Positions 6,398-14,042 of a DNA stretch of 20,409 nucleotides are shown piece after piece (positions within the stretch are counted from its first letter, which is position 1; every line of letters begins with the position of its first letter). The stretch is taken from assembly GCA_905236225.1 (NCBI GenBank), contig CAJOPM010000069.1, positions 1-20,409 of the forward strand, read 5' to 3'. Made by a program: the position numbers and the translations under genes. Under the pieces are notes generated by a model. That model was given only the letters and a program-made list of their open reading frames with translations. It was not told where the DNA came from and did not search any database. The stretch comes from an uncultured Eubacterium sp. Its GTDB lineage: Bacteria > Bacillota > Clostridia > Lachnospirales > Lachnospiraceae.

Positions 6398-9300
6398 ATG
6401 ACGAATACTGCATTTCATAAACTTGGAGTGGATATAGGATCCACCACTGTCAAAATTGCATTATTAGATTCTAAAAATAAACTTCTATATTCGGATTATA
6501 GAAGACATTTTGCCAATATCAGACAGACACTCTATGATTTGGTATGTGAAGCTTATCAGCAGGTAGGCGATGTAGAGATCGGTGCCGTAATTACAGGCTC
6601 CGGCGGTCTGACCTTAGCTAAGCATTTAGATATTCCATTTGTTCAGGAAGTTATTGCCGTCTCTTCCGCTCTTACATTCATTGCGCCGCAAACCGATGTT
6701 GCAATCGAACTTGGGGGCGAGGATGCTAAGATTATATATTTTGAGGACGGCAATGTTGAACAGCGTATGAACGGAGTTTGTGCAGGAGGTACAGGCTCTT
6801 TTATAGACCAAATGGCATCACTTCTTCAGACTGATGCAACCGGCGTTAATGAATATGCCAAAGACTACAAGGAGATTTATCCCATCGCAGCAAGATGCGG
6901 TGTCTTTGCCAAGTCTGATATTCAGCCGCTTATTAACGAAGGTGCTACCAAAGAAGATTTGTCAGCATCAATTTTTCAGGCCATTGTCAATCAGACCATC
7001 AGTGGACTTGCATGTGGTAAGCCCATTAGAGGCCATGTCGCTTTTTTAGGTGGACCGCTTCATTTTATGGAACAGCTGCGCGCTGCATTTATCAGGACAC
7101 TTAATTTAGATGATGAGCATACCATCATTCCCGAAAATTCGCATTTATTTGCAGCTATCGGTTCAGCCCTTAACAGTTCTATAGAAAACAGGCTTCCTCT
7201 TAAAGAGCTTAAAGACAAGCTATCAGTTCCTATTCAAATGGAATTTGAGGTTGCCAGGATGGAACCTTTATTTGCCACAGAGGATGACTATGATAAATTT
7301 AGCAAAAGGCACTCTAAGCATCACGTAAAGACATCATCGCTCAGTGATTATGAAGGCAACTGCTATTTGGGTATAGATGCAGGTTCTACTACCACTAAGA
7401 TTGCCCTTATATCTCAAGAGGGGGATCTTTTATATTCATTCTACTCAAATAATAACGGCAGTCCGCTTGTTACGAGTATTCGCGCAATTAAGGAGATATA
7501 TTCTCTTCTTCCCGAGAATGCTAAGATTGTACATGCTTGCTCTACCGGATACGGCGAAGCACTTATCAAATCTGCTCTTCACTTAGATGAGGGGGAAGTC
7601 GAGACAGTTGCTCACTATTACGCTGCGGCATTCTTTGATCCCGAGGTTGACTGTATCTTAGATATAGGCGGCCAGGATATGAAATGCATTAAAATAAAAA
7701 ATCATACCGTAGATAGCGTACAGCTTAATGAGGCTTGTTCGTCAGGATGCGGTTCCTTCATAGAAACCTTTGCAAAATCGCTCGACTATAGTGTCGAAGA
7801 TTTTGCCAAGGAAGCACTCTTTGCAAAAAATCCGATAGATCTTGGTACAAGATGTACGGTTTTTATGAATTCAAAGGTCAAGCAAGCCCAAAAAGAAGGT
7901 GCATCAGTTGCTGATATTTCAGCAGGTCTTGCGTACTCAGTTATTAAAAATGCTTTATTTAAGGTTATTAAGCTTACGGATGCTTCCGATTTAGGCAAAC
8001 ACATTGTTGTACAAGGCGGAACATTTTACAACGACGCAGTCCTTAGATCATTTGAAAAAATATCTGACTGCCAGGCAATTCGTCCCGACATTGCAGGTAT
8101 AATGGGTGCATTCGGAGCAGCACTAATTGCCAAAGAAAGATGCGCCGAATGCGGCAGAACTTCGATGCTTAGCATTGATCAGATTAATGAGCTTACATTT
8201 ACCACAAAGCTTTCAAGATGCAAAGGATGCCTTAATCACTGTCTTCTTACAATTAACTTATTCAGCAACGGAGACAGATTTATATCCGGCAACCGTTGCG
8301 AAAAAGGACTGGGCAAGGAAAAAGCAAACTCTGACCTTCCCAACCTGTTTGCATATAAACTTGACAGAATATTCAACTATACTCCTATTCCAAAAGAGCA
8401 GGCCAAAAGAGGCACTGTTGGAATTCCGCGAGTACTTAATATGTATGAGAATTTCCCGTTTTGGGCAACCTTCTTTAGTGAACTGTCTTTTTCTTATATA
8501 GTATCGCCGCTTTCAACGCGCAAAATATATGAGATGGGACTCGAATCTATTCCCAGTGAGTCGGAGTGCTATCCAGCCAAGCTTGCCCACGGCCATATTT
8601 CATATCTTATAGAGCAAAAACCTGATTTTATATTCTATCCCTCTATACCTTATGAAAGAACGGAGTTTGATAATACAGACAATCACTACAACTGCCCTAT
8701 TGTTACATCATATTCGGAAAATATTAAAAACAACGTAGATGAGATTACTTCAGGAAAAGTTAGATTTTTAAATCCATTTATGCCTTTTTCAAATCTTGAT
8801 GTACTTACTGACAGACTAGTAGAAATTTTCATGAAAGAATTTAATATCCCTGCAGATGAGACTCGCGTTGCAGCAAAAAAAGCCTGGGAAGAGATGGACA
8901 ATGCCAGACAGGATATGTTTAAAAAGGGAAAAGAGGCCATAGCATATCTTAAAGAAAACAACAAACAAGGTATTGTACTTGCCGGTCGTCCCTATCACTT
9001 AGACCCTGAAGTTAACCACGGCATTCCCGAAATGATTACATCTTATGGCTATGCCGTACTTACAGAAGACGCAATCTCTGATTTGGCGCCGGCTGAACAT
9101 CCTCTTATTGTACTCGATCAGTGGATGTATCATTCAAGACTGTATGCCGCTGCCAGCTATGTCAAAAATACTGACTTCCTTAATCTGGTACAGCTCAATT
9201 CATTTGGCTGCGGATTGGATGCAGTTACTACAGATCAGGTCAGAGACATTTTGGTGCGTTCTAACAAGATATATACATGTCTTAAAATCGATGAAGTTAA

Positions 9301-10678
9301 CAACCTCGGTGCGGCAAGAATTCGTATCCGTTCTCTTATTGCAGCAATCCGTGTCAAAGAACAGTCGCAGACTAAGCGTACTATTCTTTCTTCGGATTAT
9401 AAGCGTTCGATATTTACAGAAGATATGAAGGATACGTATACAATTATTGCACCACAGATGTCTCCAATGCATTTTGATATACTTGCTCCTGCATTTAACT
9501 CATGCGGATATCATCTTGAGGTTCTTGATAATGACAACAAAAGCGCAATAGATGCCGGTCTTAAGTATGTAAATAACGATGCCTGCTATCCCTCTATGAT
9601 GGTAGTAGGTCAGGTTATGGATGCCGTAACAAGCGGCAGATATGATTTATCAAAACTTGCAATAATGATGAGTCAAACAGGCGGCGGCTGCCGCGCATCC
9701 AACTATGTCGGCTTTATAAGAAGAGCTCTAGAGCGAATAGGTCACCCCGAAATACCTGTTATATCGCTTAACCTCTCAAGCCTTGAGGCAAATCCCGGAT
9801 TTAAGATTACGCCTTCTTTAGCTGTTAAATGTGTATACGGCGCACTCTTCGGTGATATATTCATGAAATGCGTATATCGTATGAGACCTTATGAGAAAAT
9901 CAAGGGCTCTACCAATGCTATGCATGAAAAATGGAAAAAAATCGTTATAGATTTCCTTACACAAAAGAAATTGCCGCGCCACTGGCAATTCAAAAAATTG
10001 TGTCGCGATATTATTAATGATTTTGATAATATACCGATCCTCGATATAAAGAAACCGCGAGTTGGTATAGTTGGGGAAATTTTGGTTAAGTTCATGCCTG
10101 CCGCAAACAACCATCTTGTTGAACTATTAGAAGCTGAAGGCGCTGAAGCAGTTGTTCCTGACTTAATTGACTTCTTCTTGTACTGCTTCTATAACAACAA
10201 CTTCAAATACAAGATTTTAGGCATGTCCAAGAAATCAGCAATTTTGTCAAACTGGGGAATTCGTGCCTGCGAATGGCTTAGAAAACCTGCACGTATTGCA
10301 TTTGAAAAAAGTAAACATTTTGATCCGCCAACAAGAATTGAAAAGCTTGCCGATTATGCACGTCCCTTTGTATCTATCGGCAATCAAACAGGCGAGGGTT
10401 GGTTCTTAACAGGTGAAATGGTTGAACTTATACACTCCGGCGCAGCCAATATTGTTTGCACGCAGCCCTTTGCATGCCTTCCTAACCATATTGTAGGAAA
10501 AGGTGTTATTAAAAAACTTCGTCATGAGTTCCCGCAATCCAACATTGTAGCCATAGATTTCGATCCCGGTGCCAGCGAAGTAAACCAGCTAAACAGGATC
10601 AAGCTTATGTTATCTACTGCAAACAAAAAGATAGAAACAGCCAATTTAGATGATAATGCCGGTAAAGATGCCGTATAG
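6398..10678 (+). CDS. Giant 2-hydroxyacyl-CoA dehydratase activator-like Fe-S ATPase
   Basis: A 1426-residue protein. Two tandem BcrAD/BadFG-type ASKHA ATPase domains (about 8-262 and 322-578) each have a phosphate loop (VDIGSTTVK, IDAGSTTTK) and an inner ELGGEDAK or DIGGQDMK loop. Each keeps a cysteine pair 39 residues apart: C128 and C167, C447 and C486. That is the spacing I recall for the [4Fe-4S] ligands of the HgdC activator, where the cluster bridges a dimer. A further cysteine cluster follows (C582, C585, C608, C611, C615, C634), then a DUF2229-type region from about 672 and a C-terminal half resembling the dehydratase/double-cubane side, with FGCGLD (C938), DACYPS (C1063) and GGGCRAS (C1098). 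It probably couples ATP hydrolysis to low-potential electron transfer. The acceptor is unknown, and no dehydratase genes adjoin. It stands alone with its own promoter and terminator. Confidence 0.88.
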   Translation: MTNTAFHKLGVDIGSTTVKIALLDSKNKLLYSDYRRHFANIRQTLYDLVCEAYQQVGDVEIGAVITGSGGLTLAKHLDIPFVQEVIAVSSALTFIAPQTDVAIELGGEDAKIIYFEDGNVEQRMNGVCAGGTGSFIDQMASLLQTDATGVNEYAKDYKEIYPIAARCGVFAKSDIQPLINEGATKEDLSASIFQAIVNQTISGLACGKPIRGHVAFLGGPLHFMEQLRAAFIRTLNLDDEHTIIPENSHLFAAIGSALNSSIENRLPLKELKDKLSVPIQMEFEVARMEPLFATEDDYDKFSKRHSKHHVKTSSLSDYEGNCYLGIDAGSTTTKIALISQEGDLLYSFYSNNNGSPLVTSIRAIKEIYSLLPENAKIVHACSTGYGEALIKSALHLDEGEVETVAHYYAAAFFDPEVDCILDIGGQDMKCIKIKNHTVDSVQLNEACSSGCGSFIETFAKSLDYSVEDFAKEALFAKNPIDLGTRCTVFMNSKVKQAQKEGASVADISAGLAYSVIKNALFKVIKLTDASDLGKHIVVQGGTFYNDAVLRSFEKISDCQAIRPDIAGIMGAFGAALIAKERCAECGRTSMLSIDQINELTFTTKLSRCKGCLNHCLLTINLFSNGDRFISGNRCEKGLGKEKANSDLPNLFAYKLDRIFNYTPIPKEQAKRGTVGIPRVLNMYENFPFWATFFSELSFSYIVSPLSTRKIYEMGLESIPSESECYPAKLAHGHISYLIEQKPDFIFYPSIPYERTEFDNTDNHYNCPIVTSYSENIKNNVDEITSGKVRFLNPFMPFSNLDVLTDRLVEIFMKEFNIPADETRVAAKKAWEEMDNARQDMFKKGKEAIAYLKENNKQGIVLAGRPYHLDPEVNHGIPEMITSYGYAVLTEDAISDLAPAEHPLIVLDQWMYHSRLYAAASYVKNTDFLNLVQLNSFGCGLDAVTTDQVRDILVRSNKIYTCLKIDEVNNLGAARIRIRSLIAAIRVKEQSQTKRTILSSDYKRSIFTEDMKDTYTIIAPQMSPMHFDILAPAFNSCGYHLEVLDNDNKSAIDAGLKYVNNDACYPSMMVVGQVMDAVTSGRYDLSKLAIMMSQTGGGCRASNYVGFIRRALERIGHPEIPVISLNLSSLEANPGFKITPSLAVKCVYGALFGDIFMKCVYRMRPYEKIKGSTNAMHEKWKKIVIDFLTQKKLPRHWQFKKLCRDIINDFDNIPILDIKKPRVGIVGEILVKFMPAANNHLVELLEAEGAEAVVPDLIDFFLYCFYNNNFKYKILGMSKKSAILSNWGIRACEWLRKPARIAFEKSKHFDPPTRIEKLADYARPFVSIGNQTGEGWFLTGEMVELIHSGAANIVCTQPFACLPNHIVGKGVIKKLRHEFPQSNIVAIDFDPGASEVNQLNRIKLMLSTANKKIETANLDDNAGKDAV

Positions 10679-10680
10679 TA

Positions 10681-10748
10681 TATGGCTATAAATAAGGCGC
10701 CAAGTCTTGCTTAGAATACTTGGCGCCTATTATCATATTTTAGCCATA
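10681..10748 (+). terminator. Terminator of the giant ATPase gene, within a larger inverted repeat
   Basis: An 11-bp stem AGGCGCCAAGT (10695-10705) with ACTTGGCGCCT (10718-10728), followed by ATTATCATATTTT. An outer 8-bp match, TATGGCTA (10681-10688) with TAGCCATA (10741-10748), can extend it to a 68-nt imperfect hairpin. Confidence 0.8.
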
Positions 10749-10753
10749 GAAGA

Positions 10754-10794
10754 AGCGAGGCTTATCACTTAATCTCCCTAGTGATTGCCTCGCT
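10754..10794 (-). terminator. Terminator of sigI-rsgI
   Basis: AGCGAGGC (10754-10761) pairs with GCCTCGCT (10787-10794), and ATCACT (10764-10769) with AGTGAT (10780-10785), around a 10-nt loop. On the minus strand a TCTTCT tail follows. It lies 13 bases beyond the rsgI stop, back to back with the terminator of the convergent gene. Confidence 0.75.
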
Positions 10795-10807
10795 CTTATT
10801 ATTGTCT

Positions 10808-11983
10808 TTATTGTGCGTAATCGTATTCGCTGTCACTTTCTACTGATTCATCACTGCTTGTCGTATCTGTAATAGTCTCTTGTTCTTCTGTTTCTTCTTC
10901 GGTTTCTTCTTCAAATCCTCTAGATATAGCATCGCTACCTGATGTATCCTCTCCGCTATCAGAAGAATCTGCATCATTGCTTGTAATATCCCCTTCTGAT
11001 GTAGTTGATTCGGTATCTGATACTGTCGTCTCCGTTGTAGTAGTCTGTGTATTCTCTGCAGCGGTTGTTCCTGACGTTCCCTCAGACGTGGTCTGTGACT
11101 CTGTCTGTGTAGACGCTGCCGGTACACTTGCCTGACTTGAAGATGTGTTCGTCTTCTTAGTTGAAGATGAATTTGAGCTTCCCGTATCCGATGTATTCTT
11201 TGAATCCTGGCTAGTATTAGAGTTTGTCTCGAAATTTTGAGTATTATCTACTACTGATGTATTATCATTTTCTCTGGCATTTGCCTCTTCTACTATTTCT
11301 TTAACAAGCTTATTACGATAAACCTCAGCGACCTTAGCTTCATCTTCATCTTCTGCCATGCTAAGCTTCATCTCGTGATATCTGGCTGCGCTCATATTAA
11401 GATCAGATGCTGCGCGTCGCTCCTCATCAGTCGTTCTGACTATACTGTATGAAAGAGAGACATCACATTCGCTTATTGCGGACTCTATATCTGTTGTTAC
11501 AACATCAAAAGTATCACTCTCGCCGGTTACAGATAAAAGCATATAGCCTTCTTCTTCACTGGATAAAATCTCATCCTCCTCGAGAAGTTCTACTGTCATA
11601 ACAATTGCCTCTGACATATTCTTGCCGCTGACTCCGTTATTGGAAAGATCATCTGCAAGCTTAACTCCGCTCTCATTGATATTTGTAACAGCTACAACCT
11701 GTTGCGACTTGTCAAGCTCAAATTCTACCGATGGATTAACATCTAAGGTAACAAATGTACTTGCCTGTGCTTTTGTAAGGAACATCGAATTACTGCCTAT
11801 TACAAAAGCAAAGAGTGCAGCAGCAGCTGTTGCCATTGCCGTAATCTTCTTAATCGGTATTGCAGTAGGTTTAAGCTCAACTCGTTCTCCTACATTACAA
11901 TCCATCTTGCGATATATGCAAGTGCCATCTTCTAACAGAAGTGCAGCCTTGCCATTTTTCTTGCCTATTACTATTGCTTTCAT
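10808..11983 (-). CDS. rsgI: RsgI-type membrane anti-sigma factor
   Basis: A 391-residue single-pass regulator paired with the sigma factor just upstream. Residues 1-45 form the small cytoplasmic RsgI_N domain (MKAIVIGKKNGKAALLLEDG) that binds SigI. A hydrophobic helix spans about 47-70. The outside part begins with FVTLDVNPSVEFELD (77-91); the N83-P84 bond lies in the motif where RsgI proteins of Clostridium thermocellum are reported to cut themselves before regulated proteolysis. A helical acidic region follows (about 120-240), then about 150 residues of Ser/Thr/Glu-rich low-complexity sequence. There is no carbohydrate-binding module or hydrolase domain, unlike many C. thermocellum RsgIs, so the signal is not apparent. 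The start is 2 bases after the sigI stop, with GGGAGCG lying inside the end of sigI. Confidence 0.88.
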   Translation of the reverse strand: MKAIVIGKKNGKAALLLEDGTCIYRKMDCNVGERVELKPTAIPIKKITAMATAAAALFAFVIGSNSMFLTKAQASTFVTLDVNPSVEFELDKSQQVVAVTNINESGVKLADDLSNNGVSGKNMSEAIVMTVELLEEDEILSSEEEGYMLLSVTGESDTFDVVTTDIESAISECDVSLSYSIVRTTDEERRAASDLNMSAARYHEMKLSMAEDEDEAKVAEVYRNKLVKEIVEEANARENDNTSVVDNTQNFETNSNTSQDSKNTSDTGSSNSSSTKKTNTSSSQASVPAASTQTESQTTSEGTSGTTAAENTQTTTTETTVSDTESTTSEGDITSNDADSSDSGEDTSGSDAISRGFEEETEEETEEQETITDTTSSDESVESDSEYDYAQ

Positions 11984-11985
11984 AT

Positions 11986-12756
11986 TTATCGCTCCCTGAT
12001 ATTTTTAACATATTCTGCTAGGAGAGGATAATCTCCTGTAAGTACTATAACTGCCATGATAATGTATTTTCTATGTCGCTCTAGTACTTTCTTTGTCACC
12101 AAGTCAACTTTTAATAATTCCTCATAGGGAAGTTTCTTCTTACCTTTAAGTGATTCATAGAGCACCTTATGTTCTATGATTGCTGATACAGCCATACCAC
12201 AACTTCTCTTGGTCTTATTCGCCTTTGGTGAATCGGCAGCGACCTCAAAAAGTTCAAATCCAAATGCAGCCAGCTCTTGATTTAAGGCATCTACCTCATC
12301 TTTAACCGGATTGTCCATCGTAACAATATTCGAAGAACCTGTAGCAGCTCTTGCGACCTCACTCTCGTAGGCTCCGGCATCATCTGCCTTAATATCGCCG
12401 CTCAGCGCATCCGGTCTGGTAGCAATCTCAGATCTGTGTCTTTTCTCTTTCTCAAAGGAATCATAAAGCCTTCTTTTAATGACAAGATATGAAAAAGAGG
12501 AAAATTTACCCTTCGTTATATCATAACTCTCAACAGCTTCATGAAAGGCCATAAGAGCAACCGACCACTCATCATCACTGTCTGTAATATATTTTGCACA
12601 AATCTTTGAAGTACATTTCAAGATAAACTGCTTGCTGTCGGTGACAAATATATTAAATTGTTCATTGTTCCCGCGAGCCTTAAGAGCTCGCGCAGAGAAT
12701 TCATCCACAGATGAATCATCCTTAACTCTTATTATATTATTCGTATCCATATGCAC
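11986..12756 (-). CDS. sigI: SigI family RNA polymerase sigma factor
   Basis: An alternative sigma factor of the SigI type, 256 residues. Region 2 is recognisable at about 61-108: DDEWSVALMAFHEAVESYDITKGKF, then SFSYLVIKRRLYDSFEKEKRHR, which contacts core polymerase and the -10 element. A variable acidic linker (about 115-185) precedes the SigI-specific C-terminal domain, with LPYEELLKVDLVTKKVLERHRKYIIMAVIVLTGDYPLL near the end, which reads the -35. In other Firmicutes such factors respond to heat or extracellular polysaccharide, and are released by RsgI. The reading frame can begin at GTG (12756) or at ATG two codons later (12750). Neither has a good Shine-Dalgarno, so the start is uncertain. 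rsgI follows by 2 bases. Confidence 0.88.
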   Translation of the reverse strand: MHMDTNNIIRVKDDSSVDEFSARALKARGNNEQFNIFVTDSKQFILKCTSKICAKYITDSDDEWSVALMAFHEAVESYDITKGKFSSFSYLVIKRRLYDSFEKEKRHRSEIATRPDALSGDIKADDAGAYESEVARAATGSSNIVTMDNPVKDEVDALNQELAAFGFELFEVAADSPKANKTKRSCGMAVSAIIEHKVLYESLKGKKKLPYEELLKVDLVTKKVLERHRKYIIMAVIVLTGDYPLLAEYVKNIRER

Positions 12757-12876
12757 AAAATTGGGGGAATTAAAAAAATTCCATAAATCTAAACACTAAG
12801 AACAACGTAAATAAAGTTTCTAAATGTAATCACAGCCTGCCTTTAAAGTGCAAGAATGTATTGCCCTTAAGACACT

Positions 12877-12904
12877 ACTATATCATATATATCGGCAAAA
12901 ACAA
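12877..12904 (-). promoter_or_regulatory. Possible sigI promoter
   Basis: On the minus strand: TTGTTT (12904-12899), 16 bp, TATAGT (12882-12877). It overlaps the tail of the DAHP synthase terminator and would give a leader of about 115 nt. The -35 is weak. The rest of the 230-bp gap at 12757-12987 holds the terminator below and nothing else I can recognise. Confidence 0.35.
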
Positions 12905-12935
12905 AAAGAAGCCTTTACTTTTTAGGCTTCTTTTT
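12903..12935 (-). terminator. Terminator of the htpG-DAHP synthase operon
   Basis: A perfect 12-bp stem AAAAAGAAGCCT (12903-12914) with AGGCTTCTTTTT (12924-12935) and a 9-nt loop. On the minus strand the U-rich side is followed by GTTTTTG. It lies about 50 bases beyond the DAHP synthase stop. Confidence 0.88.
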
Positions 12936-12987
12936 TCTAATCGGCATTTATTTTTTTCTGTATATATTTTGGGACTAAATCCTATAC

Positions 12988-14022
12988 TTAGACCATATCT
13001 GCAAGTTCAAATATAAGCTTCTCGGTTTTATCCCATCCAAGACAGGGATCCGTGATAGATTTGCCATATTCATCTCCGTCACTTGGCTGGCATCCATCTA
13101 ACAAATAACTTTCTATCATCAAGCCCTTTACGAGCTTTTTAATATCCAAATTAACCTGCCTTGAATGCATAACATCCTCTGCAATTCTAATCTGTTCTAT
13201 ATATTGTTTCCCTGAGTTAGCATGATTACAATCAACAATTACTGCAGGATTGTCATAATTGCCTTCTAAATAAAGCTCATTTACTTTCATTAAGTCTTCG
13301 TAATGATAGTTAGCAATACTGTTGCCATATCTATCCAAAAAGCCCCTCAATATTACATGCGCATATGGATTCCCCGGCGTATCAACCTCCCAGTTTCTAT
13401 AGACGAATCTTTGCGAACTTTGAGCCGCGCTTACTGAGTTCATAACTACGCCAAGTCCTCCCTCAGTAGGATTCTTCATTCCGGCAGGTATTCCTATGCC
13501 GCTTGCTGTCATTCTGTGAAGCTGATCTTCTACGCTCCTTGCCCCTACCGCAACATAGCTAAGCAGATCAGATAAGTATCTGTGATTTTCCGGGTAAAGC
13601 ATCTCTTCTGCTGTCGTAAATCCGGTTCTATCGATAACATTCATATGCAATTTTCTGATTGCTATGATTCCTTCGAGCATATCTTCAGCACCATGAGGAT
13701 CAGGCTGATGAAGCATTCCTTTATAGCCTACTCCCTTGGTTCTTGGCTTATTGGTATATACTCTTGGGATAATAAATATCTTGTCTTTTACTTTTTCCTG
13801 CACCTTTGCGAGGCGTTCCATATACTCTATTACAGCATCTTGTCTGTCAGCCGAGCAAGGACCTATGACCAGTAGCAATCTATCATCTTTGCCTTCAAAA
13901 ATTGCCTTAACTTGCTCGTCATTTTCTTCTTTTGCTTTCTTCATCTTCCCGGTTACGGGAAACTGCTCTTTTATCTGCGCAGGAGTCGGCAGTTTCCTGA
14001 TAAAATTCATATCCATATCCAT
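12988..14022 (-). CDS. 3-deoxy-7-phosphoheptulonate (DAHP) synthase, class I AroG type
   Basis: Condenses phosphoenolpyruvate and erythrose 4-phosphate, the first step of the shikimate pathway to aromatic amino acids. The 344-residue protein is close in length to E. coli AroG/AroF/AroH. It has LVIGPCSADRQD (51-62) with the metal/PEP-site Cys56, PRVYTNKPRTKGVGYKG (86-102), GARSVEDQLHR, PTEGGLGVV and VDCNHANSGK. The roughly 45-residue N-terminal extension before the barrel is the part that carries feedback-inhibitor sites in AroG-type enzymes. Which amino acid inhibits this one cannot be told. ATG at 14022 is preceded by AAGAGGA at a spacing of 8. It lies 20 bases after htpG with no terminator between, so it is probably cotranscribed with the chaperone, which is an unusual pairing. 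Confidence 0.93.
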   Translation of the reverse strand: MDMDMNFIRKLPTPAQIKEQFPVTGKMKKAKEENDEQVKAIFEGKDDRLLLVIGPCSADRQDAVIEYMERLAKVQEKVKDKIFIIPRVYTNKPRTKGVGYKGMLHQPDPHGAEDMLEGIIAIRKLHMNVIDRTGFTTAEEMLYPENHRYLSDLLSYVAVGARSVEDQLHRMTASGIGIPAGMKNPTEGGLGVVMNSVSAAQSSQRFVYRNWEVDTPGNPYAHVILRGFLDRYGNSIANYHYEDLMKVNELYLEGNYDNPAVIVDCNHANSGKQYIEQIRIAEDVMHSRQVNLDIKKLVKGLMIESYLLDGCQPSDGDEYGKSITDPCLGWDKTEKLIFELADMV

Positions 14023-14042
14023 GACATGTATCCTCTTAGCGT

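Noticed and set aside
10840..11127. A 95-codon alternative reading frame inside the rsgI 3' region
   Set aside because: It is a by-product of the repetitive Ser/Thr-coding sequence. It has no ribosome site and gives a Gln/Arg/Leu-rich product without family features.
12730..12770. CCCCC followed by CGAA on the minus strand, resembling a SigI-type autoregulated promoter of sigI
   Set aside because: The spacing is about 19 bases and the CGAA lies inside the sigI coding start, so a transcript would lack the start codon.
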